DNA of 64,000 bases, from assembly GCF_030268685.1 (NCBI RefSeq), contig NZ_BSRQ01000001.1, positions 62,001 to 126,000 on the forward strand. Direction: 5' to 3'. The notes below the pieces were generated by a model. It was not told the DNA's origin. It did not search any database and was given only the letters and a program-made list of their open reading frames with translations. Made by a program: the position numbers and the translations under genes. Below, one piece after another: positions 27,406 through 36,252 of the stretch (within the stretch, counting starts at the first letter, position 1; each line of letters opens with the position of its first letter). The DNA is from Microtetraspora sp. NBRC 13810. GTDB taxonomy: Bacteria; Actinomycetota; Actinomycetes; Streptosporangiales; Streptosporangiaceae.

Positions 27406-27505
27406 TCAGCGGTGCGGTGTTTCACCTGTATTTCGGACGAGCCGAATCCGGTGATCGTTCGCCGTGGGGCGCTCCACGCGCTCCCACCGACCCCGGACGC
27501 CGGAA

Positions 27506-27550
27506 CGGCCGGCCACCCCGGATCCCCCACGATCCCGGCGTGACCGGCCG
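27506..27550 (-). terminator. Long hairpin after the sigma factor gene
   Basis: CGGCCGGCCACCCCGGATC (27506-27524) pairs with GATCCCGGCGTGACCGGCCG (27531-27550) with two mismatches, one bulge and a 6-base loop. It lies about 70 bp past the sigma stop and would end transcription before amtB. Confidence 0.55.
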
Positions 27551-27606
27551 TCCGGCCGCCCAAGCTCCCCCTGCACCGGCCGTCCGGCCGTCCAAGCTCC
27601 CCCTGC
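27543..27606. repeat. Tandem 32-bp direct repeat
   Basis: Two adjacent 32 bp copies (27543-27574 and 27575-27606) beginning ACCGGCCGTCCGGCCG and ending AAGCTCCCCCTGC, with a single mismatch. The copies sit just past the sigma factor stop; the first overlaps the terminator arm. Confidence 0.85.
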
Positions 27607-27617
27607 GCCACCCGTGA

Positions 27618-28556
27618 TCAGGCGGCGGTGGCCATCTTGCGCAGCCGCGCCAGAGCGTCCCGCTCGATCCGGCGGGCGCGGTCGCGGCCGATGCCGTACT
27701 TCTCCCCCACCTCGGTCAGCGTGTGCTCGCGGCCGTCCATCAGGCCGTAGCGCCAGCGCAACATCTCCCGGACCTGGCCCTCCAGGCCGGTCAGCCAGTG
27801 CTCCAGGCGCTCCCGCTCCAGGACGTCGATCGCCTGCTGCTCGGGGTCGGCCCAGGTCTCGTCGGCGATCATGTCGCCCAGCTCGGTCTCGTCCTCGTCG
27901 CCGACGCCGAGCTGGAGGGACACCGGGTCGGAGGCCCAGCGGCGCAGCTCGCGCACCCGCTCGATCGGCAGGTCGAGCACCTCGGCGAGGTCGGCGTCGG
28001 TCGGCTCGACGTCGAACTCGGCCAGCATGTCCCTGCGCACCCGCATGAGGCGGGTCATCTGCTCCCCCGCGTGGGTGGGCAGCCGGACCGGGCGCGCCTG
28101 CTCGTGGATGGCGCGGCCCACCGACTGGCGGATCCACCAGGTCGCGTAGGTGGAGAACTTGTACCCCCTGCGGTAGTCGAACTTCTCCACCGCGCGCACC
28201 AGGCCCAGGTTTCCCTCCTGGACCAGGTCGATCAGCGGCATGCCGCGGCCGGAGTACTTCCGTGCCACCGCCACCACCAGGCGCAGATTCGCCTGGATGA
28301 ACTCGTCCTTCGCCCGCTGGCCGGAGACGGCCAGCCTCTCCAGCTCTTCGTCCGTGGCGTCGCCGGCGCGCGGCTCCACCAGCGCGCTGTCCAGCAACTG
28401 CTCCGCGAAGAGGCCCGCCTCGATCCTCTTGGCGAGCTCGACCTCCTCGGCCGCGGACAGCAGAGGGACCCGCCCGATCTCGGCCAGGTAGGTCCCCAGC
28501 AGGTCACGATCCGAGACCTGCTGGTCCTGCGTGCGATTCCCCGTAGGCCTTGCCAT
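27618..28556 (-). CDS. RNA polymerase sigma factor, sigma-70 group 2 (Hrd-like)
   Basis: Non-essential principal-like sigma factor of 312 aa. Region 1.2 is DLLGTYLAEIGRVPLLSA. Region 2 contains LIDLVQEGNLGLVRAVEKFD and YKFSTYATWWIRQSVGRAI, almost the same as the vegetative sigma, so it should recognise HrdB-like promoters. Region 4 ends LTEVGEKYGIGRDRARRIE. There is no region 1.1 and the N-terminus is short, as in HrdA/C/D-type factors. ATG with GAGGTG upstream. It stands alone beside the nitrogen operon; no anti-sigma factor is adjacent. Confidence 0.9.
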   Translation of the reverse strand: MARPTGNRTQDQQVSDRDLLGTYLAEIGRVPLLSAAEEVELAKRIEAGLFAEQLLDSALVEPRAGDATDEELERLAVSGQRAKDEFIQANLRLVVAVARKYSGRGMPLIDLVQEGNLGLVRAVEKFDYRRGYKFSTYATWWIRQSVGRAIHEQARPVRLPTHAGEQMTRLMRVRRDMLAEFDVEPTDADLAEVLDLPIERVRELRRWASDPVSLQLGVGDEDETELGDMIADETWADPEQQAIDVLERERLEHWLTGLEGQVREMLRWRYGLMDGREHTLTEVGEKYGIGRDRARRIERDALARLRKMATAA

Positions 28557-28666
28557 CCCGTGGCACCTCGTTCCCGCCGCGCCCCAACGTTCCGCCTTTC
28601 CCCGATGAACGAGTCGATCGGGGCAAAGATTCCCTCAAGGGATACGCCCGGAGAATGGTTTTGGAT

Positions 28667-28682
28667 TCCTCCTTACGGAGGA
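28667..28682 (-). terminator. Small hairpin downstream of hutI
   Basis: TCCTCC-TTAC-GGAGGA, 52 bp past the hutI stop. A second stem, CCCCGAT/ATCGGGG (28600-28606 and 28617-28623), follows. Either may end hut transcription before the sigma gene. Confidence 0.35.
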
Positions 28683-28734
28683 TGTCCCGGGCGAAGAAAG
28701 CGCGAACTACCCTTGCGGCGCCCGGTGAAACCGA

Positions 28735-29883
28735 TCAGAAGATCCGTTGTCCCGCCTGCCACACCTGGCGTACGAGTGGAACTCCGGGGCGATACGCGAG
28801 ATGGATATAGGAAGAAGCGTCCAGCATCACGAGGTCGGCCCGCGCCCCCGGCCGGAGCACGCCGACGTCGTCGCGGCGCAGCGCGCGGGCTCCGCCGTAG
28901 GTGGCGGCGCGGACCGCCTCCAGTGGCGTCATCCTCATCTCCCGCACGGCGAGCGCGATGCAGAAAGGCATGGAGGAGGTGAAGGACGACCCGGGGTTGC
29001 AGTCGGTGGCGAGCGCCACGGTGACGCCCGCGCCGAGCAGCCGGCGCGCGTCCGGGTACGGCGAGCGGGTGGAGAACTCCGCGCCGGGCAGCAGGGTCGC
29101 CACCACCCCGCTGGACGCCAGGGCCTCCACGTCGGCGGCGGACAGGTGGGTGCAGTGGTCGGCGGAGGCGGCGCCCAGCTCGCAGGCGACGGCCACGCCC
29201 GGCCCCTCGCCGAGCTGGCCCGCGTGCACCCGGGCGCCGAGCCCGGCCGCGATGCCCGCCGACAGGATCTCCCTGGTCTGGTCGCCGTCGAACGCGCCCC
29301 GCTCGCAGAAGACGTCGATCCACCTGGCGTGCGGGGCGCAGGCGTCGAGCATCGGCCCGGTGACGAGCCGCACGTAGTCGTCGGGATCGGTGTCCGGCGG
29401 CACGACGTGCGCGCCCAGGTACGTCGTCTCCGCGGTGAAGTCGGCGGCGACGCGCAGCGCCCGCCGCTCGTCCTCGACGGTGAGGCCGTACCCGCTCTTG
29501 ATCTCGACGGTGGTGGTGCCCTGGGCGGCCATCTCGGCGACCAGGACGGCGGTGCGGGCGGTCAGCTCGGCGGCGCCCGCCCCCCTGGTGGCGGCCACGG
29601 TGGTGCGGATGCCGCCCGCGGAGTACGGCACGCCGGACATCCTGGCGGCGAACTCCGCGGACCGGTCGCCGGCGAACACCAGGTGGGCGTGGCTGTCCAC
29701 GAACCCGGGGATGACGCAGCGCCCACCGGCGTCCACCCGCTGGTCGGCGTCCGGGGCCTCACCCGCCGGGCCGATCCAGGCCACGAGCCCGTCCTGGGCG
29801 ACGAGCGCGGCGTCCGTCAGCTCCTCGGCCTCGGGATCGCCCGTATAGAGGAGTCCGATGCCGTCGAAGAGGACCGAGGTCAC
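28735..29883 (-). CDS. hutI: Imidazolonepropionase
   Basis: HutI (382 aa) hydrolyses 4-imidazolone-5-propanoate to N-formimino-L-glutamate, the third step of histidine degradation. It has the amidohydrolase fold, with metal ligands in [13 protein letters not shown] (His65, His67), [10 protein letters not shown], and later VHAGQL and [10 protein letters not shown]. The GTG at 29881-29883 overlaps the hutF stop as GTGA. Last gene of the amidohydrolase-hutF-hutI operon. HutH and HutU, which supply its substrate, are not in this window. Confidence 0.95.
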   Translation of the reverse strand: MTSVLFDGIGLLYTGDPEAEELTDAALVAQDGLVAWIGPAGEAPDADQRVDAGGRCVIPGFVDSHAHLVFAGDRSAEFAARMSGVPYSAGGIRTTVAATRGAGAAELTARTAVLVAEMAAQGTTTVEIKSGYGLTVEDERRALRVAADFTAETTYLGAHVVPPDTDPDDYVRLVTGPMLDACAPHARWIDVFCERGAFDGDQTREILSAGIAAGLGARVHAGQLGEGPGVAVACELGAASADHCTHLSAADVEALASSGVVATLLPGAEFSTRSPYPDARRLLGAGVTVALATDCNPGSSFTSSMPFCIALAVREMRMTPLEAVRAATYGGARALRRDDVGVLRPGARADLVMLDASSYIHLAYRPGVPLVRQVWQAGQRIF

Positions 29884-31223
29884 GAGATCTCCCGGATCGC
29901 CGCCGCCAGCAGGCCGCCCACGTCGCCGAGGCCGTGCCGGCCGTCGGTGACGATCCGGCGCCCGCCGGCCACCACCGAGTGCACGTCGGCCGGGGAGGCG
30001 GCGAAGACGACCGCCTCCGCCGCGGTGGCGGGTGTGGCGCCCGCCGTTCGGACCGAGTCGAGCCGCACCGACACCAGATCGGCCCGCGCGCCCGGCAGCA
30101 GGACTCCCGCGTCGGGGAAGCCGAGCGAGGCGTGCCCCGCGGCGGTGGCGGCGTCCAGCAGCTCCGCGGCGGTCCAGTGCCCGCGCCGGCCGCTGACCAG
30201 CCGCTCGTCCAGCTCGACGGCGCGGGCCTCCTCGAAGAGGTCGATCACCGCGTGGCTGTCGGAGCCGAGCGTGATCGGCGAGCCCGCCTCGAACAGCGGG
30301 CGGGCCGGGCCGACGCCGTCGGCCAGGTCGCGTTCGGTGGTGGGGCACATGCACACGTGGGTGCCCGACTGGCCGAGCAGGGCGAGGTCCACGTCGGAGA
30401 GGTGGGTGGCGTGCACCGCGGTGGAGCGGGGGCCGAGCGCGCCGCGCTCGGTCAGCAGCTGCACCGGGGTCGCCGCGTACATCTCGACGCAGGCGGCGTT
30501 CTCGGCCTGCTGCTCGGAGACGTGCACGTGCAGCGGGGTCGCGTGCCGGTGGGAGAAGTCGGCCACCGTCGGGATCTGCTCGGCGGGCACCGCGCGGACC
30601 GAGTGCACGGCGGCGCCCACCGCCACGTCGCCGGCCCCGGCGTAGGCGTCGCGCAGCGCCTCGGCCCGGCCCGCCCACCGCTCGGCGTCCCCGTCGCCGA
30701 ACCGGGTCTGCACCCCGTCGAGCGGTATGCCGAGCCCGCCCGTCAGGTAGCAGGTGTCGAGCAGCGAGATGCGGATCCCGGCCGCGCGCGCCGCCTCGAC
30801 GAGGGCGTGGCCCATCGCGTTCTGGTCGCCGTAGGGGACGCCGTCCGGCCCGTGGTGCAGGTAGTGGAACTCGCCCACGCAGGTGATGCCGGCCAGCGCC
30901 ATCTCGGCGTAGACGGCGCGGGCGAGGGTCAGGTAGGAGTCCGGGTCGAGCGCGGCGGCCACCGCGTACATCCGCTCGCGCCAGGTCCAGAAGCTGCCCT
31001 TCTCCGCCTGGGTGACGCCGCGGAGCGCCCGGTGGAAGGCGTGCGAGTGCGCGTTGGCGAGACCGGGCAGGGTGAGCCCGGCCAGCCGTACGGCGTCGCG
31101 GGGCGGCTCGGGGACCGCCGGGACGATCTCGGCGAACCGGTCGCCCTCGACCGTGACCAGCACCCCCTGGACGACCTCCCCAGGCGGCAGCCAGGCCAGC
31201 TCGCACCAGAAGCTCAGTCGCAC
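29880..31223 (-). CDS. hutF: Formimidoylglutamate deiminase
   Basis: HutF (447 aa) converts N-formimino-L-glutamate to N-formyl-L-glutamate and ammonia. An amidohydrolase-type metal site is in [16 protein letters not shown] (His59, His61), with [13 protein letters not shown], the substrate-loop motif [10 protein letters not shown] and [17 protein letters not shown]. The GTG at 31221-31223 overlaps the upstream gene end by 10 bp. Its presence shows that the organism uses the deiminase route rather than direct HutG hydrolysis of formiminoglutamate. Confidence 0.95.
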   Translation of the reverse strand: MRLSFWCELAWLPPGEVVQGVLVTVEGDRFAEIVPAVPEPPRDAVRLAGLTLPGLANAHSHAFHRALRGVTQAEKGSFWTWRERMYAVAAALDPDSYLTLARAVYAEMALAGITCVGEFHYLHHGPDGVPYGDQNAMGHALVEAARAAGIRISLLDTCYLTGGLGIPLDGVQTRFGDGDAERWAGRAEALRDAYAGAGDVAVGAAVHSVRAVPAEQIPTVADFSHRHATPLHVHVSEQQAENAACVEMYAATPVQLLTERGALGPRSTAVHATHLSDVDLALLGQSGTHVCMCPTTERDLADGVGPARPLFEAGSPITLGSDSHAVIDLFEEARAVELDERLVSGRRGHWTAAELLDAATAAGHASLGFPDAGVLLPGARADLVSVRLDSVRTAGATPATAAEAVVFAASPADVHSVVAGGRRIVTDGRHGLGDVGGLLAAAIREIS

Positions 31224-32389
31224 AGTTCCTCCAGGACGCGGGCGAGCGCGGCGACCCCCGCGTGGCAGTCGCCGGGCTCGGCGTACTCCTCCGGCGAGTG
31301 GGAGATTCCCGTCGGGTTGCGGACGAACACCATCGCACTCGGCACGCCGGCGGAGGCGAGGACGCCCGCGTCGTGCCCGGCGCCGGTGGGCAGCACCGGC
31401 ACGCCGCCGAGCGCGCCGGCCAGCCGGTCGCGCAGCGCGGCGTCGAAGTCCACCACCGGCGTCCACGACTCGCACTCCACCTCGGCGCCGGCCGCACCGG
31501 TCAGCTCGGCGACCAGGGCGCGGACGGCGCTCTCCTCCGGCCCCCTGGCGTCCAGCCAGGCCGAGACGCGGGCGGGGATGGCGTTGGCGCTGCCCGGTTC
31601 GACCCGGACCTTGCCCACCGTGGCGACCACGCCGTGCCGCTCGGCCGCCTCCCTGGCCAGCAGGACGGTCCTGGCGAAGGGCAGCATCGGGTCGTCCCGG
31701 TCGGCGAGGAGCGTGGTGCCGGCGTGGTCGGCCCTGCCGCGGAAGTCGAACCGCCACCGCCCGTGCGGCCGGATCGCGCTCGCCACGCCGACCGCGGCGT
31801 CCTCGTCCACCAGCCCTTTGCCCTGCTCGACGTGCAGCTCGACGAACACCCCCACATGGCGCAGGGTCTCCTCGTCCCGGCCGAGGGCCTGCGGCGAGCG
31901 GCCGGCCGCGCGCAGCACGTCGGCCAGTGTGTCGCCCTCGTCGTCGGTCAGGCCGCACGCCCTGGCGGGGTCGAGCACGCCGGTGAGCAGGCGCGACCCG
32001 ACGCACGGCACGCCGAACCTGGCGCCCTCCTCGTCGGTGAAGCAGGCCACGCCGAGCGGCCGGCCCGGCCGCACGCCGCGCTCGCGGAGCGCGTCGATCG
32101 CGGCGAACGCGGACACCACGCCGAGCGGCCCGTCGAAGGCGCCGCCCTGGCGCACCGAGTCGAGGTGGCTGCCGGTGACGACGCCGGGACGGCTGCCGGG
32201 GTCGCCCCACCACGCCCACAGGTTGCCGTTGCGGTCCTCGCGGACGGCGAGGTCCCGCAGGCCGGCCTCCTGCCGGAACCACTCGCGAAGCTCCAGGTCG
32301 GCGGCCGACCAGGCGTCCCGGGCGTACCCGCCCCGCCGGTCCCTGCCCACGTCGGCCACCGCTCGCCACATCCCGTCGAACCTGCGCAT
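31214..32389 (-). CDS. M20 amidohydrolase (allantoate/N-carbamoyl amidohydrolase family)
   Basis: Zinc-dependent hydrolase of 391 aa in the M20/hydantoinase-carbamoylase group. Metal-binding motifs are [19 protein letters not shown] and [11 protein letters not shown], with HVEQG and an internal dimerisation domain [19 protein letters not shown]. Annotation would read allantoate amidohydrolase, but its place as first gene of a hutF-hutI operon suggests it removes the formyl group of N-formylglutamate, completing histidine breakdown; that is inference. The ATG at 32387-32389 follows AGGGTGGGG. A palindromic operator lies just upstream. Confidence 0.85.
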   Translation of the reverse strand: MRRFDGMWRAVADVGRDRRGGYARDAWSAADLELREWFRQEAGLRDLAVREDRNGNLWAWWGDPGSRPGVVTGSHLDSVRQGGAFDGPLGVVSAFAAIDALRERGVRPGRPLGVACFTDEEGARFGVPCVGSRLLTGVLDPARACGLTDDEGDTLADVLRAAGRSPQALGRDEETLRHVGVFVELHVEQGKGLVDEDAAVGVASAIRPHGRWRFDFRGRADHAGTTLLADRDDPMLPFARTVLLAREAAERHGVVATVGKVRVEPGSANAIPARVSAWLDARGPEESAVRALVAELTGAAGAEVECESWTPVVDFDAALRDRLAGALGGVPVLPTGAGHDAGVLASAGVPSAMVFVRNPTGISHSPEEYAEPGDCHAGVAALARVLEELCD

Positions 32390-32402
32390 GCACCCCACCC
32401 TA

Positions 32403-32420
32403 GTGAATGGCCCCATTCAA
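32403..32420 (-). promoter_or_regulatory. Operator upstream of the hut operon (RpiR-type candidate)
   Basis: TGAATGG-CC-CCATTCA, 7 bp arms, 15-30 bp before the first hut gene. Read in the direction of the gene it is TTGAATGGGGCCATTCA. The same element, with TT for CC, occurs upstream of the RpiR regulator at 36254-36270. Confidence 0.6.
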
Positions 32421-32450
32421 CTACACCCGCCTCCCCCTTGACGCGAGTGC

Positions 32451-32473
32451 TCAAATTTGACTACAAATTTGTA
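32451..32473 (+). promoter_or_regulatory. Tandem palindromes at the padR start
   Basis: TCAAATTTGA (32451-32460) and TACAAATTTGTA (32462-32473) are two perfect palindromes sharing AAATTT cores 12 bp apart, ending 1 bp before the padR ATG. Such an arrangement fits an autoregulatory PadR operator. Confidence 0.6.
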
Positions 32474-32474
32474 C

Positions 32475-33005
32475 ATGACGTCCACACGCATCCTGATCCT
32501 GGGCGTCCTGCTCGACGGCCCCCTGCACGGCTACAAGGTGCGGCGGCGGCTGGAACTGTGGGGCGCCGACAGCTGGGCCAGCGTGGCCTACGGCTCGATC
32601 TACCACGGGCTGGCCAAGATGGCCGACGAGGGACTGCTGGAGGTCGTCGAAGGCGGGAGGGGCGGCAAGACCGTCTACGCGATCACCGACGACGGGCGGG
32701 CGGAGTTCTACCACCGGCTGTTCCGGGCGTGGATGGACATCAGCCCCATCGTCGACCCGTTCCAGGTGGCCATGACCTTCATGGACCGGATGCCGCAGGC
32801 CGAACTGCTGCGCGCGATGCAGGCCAGGAGCGAGCAGCTCCGGCTGACGATCTCCATGATGGAGCGTTCGCTCGGCGGCAAGCAGGGCTTCGGCGCGCCC
32901 AGGCACATCGACGAGAACCTGAAGCTGATCACCGGCCAGCTTCGAGCCCAGCTCGACTGGCTCGACGAGACCATCCCCAAGGTCAAGGCCGGAGATCTGC
33001 CCTGA
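32475..33005 (+). CDS. PadR family transcriptional regulator
   Basis: PadR-type repressor of 176 aa. The winged helix contains ILILGVLLDGPLHGYKVRRRLE, YGSIYHGLAKMADEGLLE and the wing GGKTVYAITDDGRAEF. The C-terminal half is the coiled-coil dimerisation region (ARSEQLRLTISMMERSLGG). ATG at 32475; a TTG six codons earlier lies inside the operator and is less likely. No Shine-Dalgarno is visible, so it may be leaderless. It precedes an efflux-type ABC transporter by 34 bp, which it probably represses. Confidence 0.9.
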   Translation: MTSTRILILGVLLDGPLHGYKVRRRLELWGADSWASVAYGSIYHGLAKMADEGLLEVVEGGRGGKTVYAITDDGRAEFYHRLFRAWMDISPIVDPFQVAMTFMDRMPQAELLRAMQARSEQLRLTISMMERSLGGKQGFGAPRHIDENLKLITGQLRAQLDWLDETIPKVKAGDLP

Positions 33006-33039
33006 CCGCACAGAGCCGTCCAGTGGAGGAGACAGTCCC

Positions 33040-33984
33040 TTGATCATCGACGCGCACGGCCTCAGGAAGACGTTCACCACCAGGACCAGGAAGGGCGTCC
33101 AGACCGTGGAGGCGGTCAGGGGCATCGACCTGACCGTCGGGAAGGGGGAGATCTTCGGCGTGCTCGGGCCCAACGGCGCCGGCAAGACCACCACCGTCAG
33201 GATGCTGGCCACGCTGATCGTCCCGGACGCGGGCGAGGCCACCGTCGCAGGCCACGACCTGCGCAAGGAGCCCGGCGCGGTACGCCGCAGGCTCGGCTAC
33301 GTCAGCCAGACCGGCGGCGTGGAGGACGGCACCAGCCCGCGCGCCCAGGTCATGCTCGCCGCGCGGCTGCACGGGGTGCCCGACCCGGCCCGCCGTACCC
33401 AGGAGGCGCTGGCCGCCTTCGACCTGACCGGCGTGGCCGACCGGCCGGGGCGCACCCTGTCCGGCGGGCAGCGGCGGCGGGTCGCGCTCGCCCTCGGCCT
33501 GGTGCACGCCCCCGCGCTGCTCTTCCTCGACGAGCCCACCACCGGCCTGGACCCGCACAACCGGGCCAACCTGTGGGACCGGATCCAGCGGCTGCGCGAG
33601 AGCGGCACCGGCGTGCTGCTCACCACGCACTACCTGGAGGAGGCCGACGCGCTGTGCGACCGGCTGATCATCGTGGACCAGGGCGTCGTCGTGGCGGAGG
33701 GCACCCCCGCCGAGCTGAAGCGCCGGCTCGCGGGCGACGTGGTCACCCTGCGCGTCGGCGACGCGGCCACCGCGCGGGAGGTGCTGGCGCCGTTCGCCGA
33801 GGAGGTGCGGCTCGACGGCGACGCGCTGCGCGCCTACCTCGACGACGGCGAGCACCGGCTGCCCGCGATGCTGCGCGCCCTGGAGGAGCAGAACGTGCCC
33901 ATCCGGTCGATCTCCCTGGACCGTGCCACGCTCGACGACGTCTTCCTCGCCAAGACCGGCCGCTCACTCCGCGACGCCGCCTGA
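33040..33984 (+). CDS. Daunorubicin-resistance-type ABC transporter ATPase (DrrA-like)
   Basis: ABC ATPase of 314 aa with Walker A GPNGAGKTT, signature LSGGQRRR, Walker B LLFLDEPTTGLDP and H-loop LTTHYLEEAD. The C-terminal extension after residue 220, ending RATLDDVFLAKTGRSLRD, is the DrrA-type domain. TTG start behind GGAGGAGAC. With the permease downstream it should form an exporter of drugs or similar hydrophobic compounds, controlled by the PadR protein. Confidence 0.92.
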   Translation: MIIDAHGLRKTFTTRTRKGVQTVEAVRGIDLTVGKGEIFGVLGPNGAGKTTTVRMLATLIVPDAGEATVAGHDLRKEPGAVRRRLGYVSQTGGVEDGTSPRAQVMLAARLHGVPDPARRTQEALAAFDLTGVADRPGRTLSGGQRRRVALALGLVHAPALLFLDEPTTGLDPHNRANLWDRIQRLRESGTGVLLTTHYLEEADALCDRLIIVDQGVVVAEGTPAELKRRLAGDVVTLRVGDAATAREVLAPFAEEVRLDGDALRAYLDDGEHRLPAMLRALEEQNVPIRSISLDRATLDDVFLAKTGRSLRDAA

Positions 33985-34198
33985 CCTCCGCCACCCCTGG
34001 GACGCCCACCACCCCGACGCCCCCTGACACCCCGGCCCCGCCCCCCTTGGACGCCTACCGCCCGACACCCCCTGACGCCCCGCCCCCCGACCCCGACCCC
34101 CCTGGACGCCTACCGCCCCCGACGCCCCGACCTCCTGGATGCCTACCGCCCCCGACACCCCCCCACACCCCCCGACGCCCCCTGACGAAGGAGCACCG
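33985..34198 (+). repeat. C-rich degenerate repeats inside the exporter operon
   Basis: 214 bp between ATPase and permease with a strong C/G strand bias. Three imperfect copies of GGACGCCTACCGCCC occur near 34049, 34104 and 34138, separated by CCCCGAC-type runs. It contains no gene until the GAAGGAG ribosome site at the right end. Confidence 0.75.
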
Positions 34199-34948
34199 AT
34201 GCTCAGGCACACCGCGCTCTTCCTCGCCCACGAACTGCGGATCACCTTCCGCAACCCGGTCTGGCCGCTGTTCGGCGTCTTCCAGCCGGTGCTCTACCTG
34301 CTGCTCTTCGCCCCGCTGCTGGCCAACGTCATGCCCGGCGGTTCGACGGCGGACACTCTGCGCGACTTCACGCCCGGCGTGATGGTGATGATCGCGCTGT
34401 TCGGCTCGCTGTTCGTCGGCTTCACCATGATCGGCGAGATCCGGGGCGGGGTCCTGGAGCGCCTCGCCGTCAGCCCGGCCAGCCGGCCCGCCATCGTGCT
34501 CGGCCGCGTCGCGCGAGACGTCGTCACGCTGGTGGTGCAGTCGCTGCTGATGATCGTGGTGGCCGTGCTGATGGGCATGCGCGCCGACCCGGCCGGCGTA
34601 CTCGTCCTGCTCGCGCTCATGGCGGTGGTCGGCGTCTTCGCCTCCGGGATCTCGTACGCGATGGCGCTGGCGATCCGGGACGAGAACAGCATGTCGCAGA
34701 TCCTGCAGTTCTTCGCGATGCCGTTGATCCTGCTCACCGGGATTCTGCTGCCGATGGAGTTCGCGCCGCGCTGGCTGCAGGTCGCGGCGCAGGCCAACCC
34801 GCTCTACCACGCGGTCGAGGCGGGCAAGTCGCTCTTCCGGGGCGACTTCGCCGACGGGTCGATCCTCATCGCCTTCGTCTTCACGATCCTGCTCGCCGTA
34901 CTCGCGCTGAGCTGGTCGGTCTCCTCGATGCGACGGCTGGCCGGCTGA
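34199..34948 (+). CDS. ABC-2 type transporter permease (DrrB-like)
   Basis: ABC-2 membrane protein of 249 aa with about six segments. Family motifs include LRITFRNPVWPLFGVFQPVLYLLLFAPLL in parts, GEIRGGVLERLAVSPASR, and the late PLILLTGILLPMEFAPRWLQ with NPLYHAVEA. The ATG at 34199 has GAAGGAG upstream; the longer reading enters the C-rich repeats. It forms the exporter with the ATPase at 33040-33984. Confidence 0.92.
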   Translation: MLRHTALFLAHELRITFRNPVWPLFGVFQPVLYLLLFAPLLANVMPGGSTADTLRDFTPGVMVMIALFGSLFVGFTMIGEIRGGVLERLAVSPASRPAIVLGRVARDVVTLVVQSLLMIVVAVLMGMRADPAGVLVLLALMAVVGVFASGISYAMALAIRDENSMSQILQFFAMPLILLTGILLPMEFAPRWLQVAAQANPLYHAVEAGKSLFRGDFADGSILIAFVFTILLAVLALSWSVSSMRRLAG

Positions 34949-34972
34949 CCGGCCACCGGGACGGTCAGCCGG
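34941..34972. terminator. Bidirectional terminator between permease and rpiR
   Basis: CCGGCTGACC (34941-34950) pairs perfectly with GGTCAGCCGG (34963-34972) around a 12-base loop. It overlaps the permease stop and lies 16 bp past the convergent regulator stop, so it can serve both. Confidence 0.65.
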
Positions 34973-34987
34973 GAGCGGCCGGGGCGG

Positions 34988-36025
34988 TCAGCCGGAGTGG
35001 AAGACGCCGGTCTCCTCGCTCATCCGCTCGAACTCCTCCAGCCGCGCCCGGGTACGCAGCGGCGCCGCGTCGGCCATCGCCTCCACCAGCGTCATGGCCA
35101 GGGCGAGCGGCGCCGCGTGCGAGTCGAAGACGAGGCGGTCGCCGACCGGCGCGTCCAGCACCACATCAGCGGGGAACGGCACCTGCGGCCGGTCGGTGAT
35201 CACCGCGATCCGCAGGCCCAGCCGCTCGGCGTACTCCAGCGCCCGCACGGCCTCGGCCGGATAGCGCGGCAGCACCACGGCGAGCAGCCACTCGGCACCG
35301 GCCCGCTGGGCGGCGTGCAGCCCGTCGGCCAACTCGGTCCCGCCATGGGTGAGCAGCCGGACGTCGGGGTGGATGCGCCGCGCGTAGTAACCGAAGATCG
35401 TGGCCAGCCCCTCGGAAACCCGCAGCCCGAGAACGGGCAGCGGCTGCGACACCGCCAGCGCACCCCCCAGCTCAACAATCCGCGCTCCAAGCCCCGACTC
35501 CCCGCCCAAGGCCCCGTCCCTCGCCGGTCCGCCCCTCGCCAGTCCGTCCTTCGCTAGGCCGTCCTTCGCCGGTCCGCCCCACGCTGATCCGTCCATCGCG
35601 GCGCCGTCCATCGCGGCCCCGCCGATCGCGGCCCCGCCTGCAGCCGCCCGGTCCGCAGCCGCTCGGTCCGCACCGGCCAGCCGCTCCCGGACCGAGGCGA
35701 GGTTGCGCAGTTCGTCGTCGATCGCCTCGGCGAACCGCGGCGCCCCTTCCGCCGGCGCGTACGGCTCCGCCGGCTCCGCGCCGCCGAGCACCAGCGGGCG
35801 CAGGGCCTGGCGCAGCTCGGGATAACCGGCGAACCCGAGGCCCATCGCGAACCTGGTGACCGAGGGCTGGCTGACCCCCGCCCGGTCCGCAAGCTCCACA
35901 CTCGACAGGAAAATGGCCTCGGTCAGGTGCTCCGCCAGGTAGTGGGCGATCCGCCGCTGGACGGGCGACAGCCGCCTGCCTTCAAAAAGCCGCTCGAGTC
36001 CGTCCCCCACGTCCGCGTCCAACAC
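34988..36025 (-). CDS. MurR/RpiR family regulator with a repeat-rich linker
   Basis: RpiR-type regulator of 345 aa. The N-terminal HTH_6 domain shows LSPVQRRIAHYLAEHL and LADRAGVSQPSVTRFAMGLGFAGYPELR. The C-terminal SIS domain starts near residue 185 and contains GLRVSEGLATIFGYYARRI. Between them is an unusual insert of about 60 residues made of GGAAMDGAAMDG, AKDGLAKDG and similar pentapeptides. GTG start at 36025. SIS domains bind phosphosugars in many members, but others control amino-acid catabolism. The shared operator with the hut promoter suggests this one controls histidine use. Confidence 0.85.
   Translation of the reverse strand: MLDADVGDGLERLFEGRRLSPVQRRIAHYLAEHLTEAIFLSSVELADRAGVSQPSVTRFAMGLGFAGYPELRQALRPLVLGGAEPAEPYAPAEGAPRFAEAIDDELRNLASVRERLAGADRAAADRAAAGGAAIGGAAMDGAAMDGSAWGGPAKDGLAKDGLARGGPARDGALGGESGLGARIVELGGALAVSQPLPVLGLRVSEGLATIFGYYARRIHPDVRLLTHGGTELADGLHAAQRAGAEWLLAVVLPRYPAEAVRALEYAERLGLRIAVITDRPQVPFPADVVLDAPVGDRLVFDSHAAPLALAMTLVEAMADAAPLRTRARLEEFERMSEETGVFHSG
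35500..35680 (-). repeat. 15-bp degenerate repeats in the RpiR linker
   Basis: About 180 bp of imperfect 15 bp units (for example GCGCCGTCCATCGCG and GCCCCGCCGATCGCG, plus strand) coding for AMDGA, AIGGA and AKDGL pentapeptides between the HTH and SIS domains. Confidence 0.75.
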
Positions 36026-36252
36026 CTCCGGCCTCGTCGTCCATTCCGCTACTCACCTGAGAGTTTCCCGGCAAACCGACCATGAGCCCGGCTCGCCTCT
36101 CGCATCCGGCCCCGGCTCGTCTCTCGCATCGGACCCCGACTCCCCGCTGGCGGCAGCGACCTCGGCCGCCCGTTCGTATCCCACGCCGACGCGCCTGATC
36201 ACGCCCATCCCCGGGTCACCACATCGCCTCAACGCACCCTCCCCGAAGCCCA

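Larger units (their letters stand above)
27143..27617. other. Intergenic region between the sigma factor gene and amtB
   Basis: 475 bp without a gene. The right part holds the sigma gene terminator hairpin and a 32 bp tandem duplication. The left part should carry the amtB promoter. A GTTTC-8 nt-GAAAC inverted pair lies at 27388-27405 and GGTG-TTT-CACC at 27417-27427; both are candidate regulatory sites. Confidence 0.6.

Noticed and set aside
32457-33005. TTG at 32457 as the PadR start
   Set aside because: It falls inside the operator palindromes and adds only six residues without family support. The ATG at 32475 is a better start.
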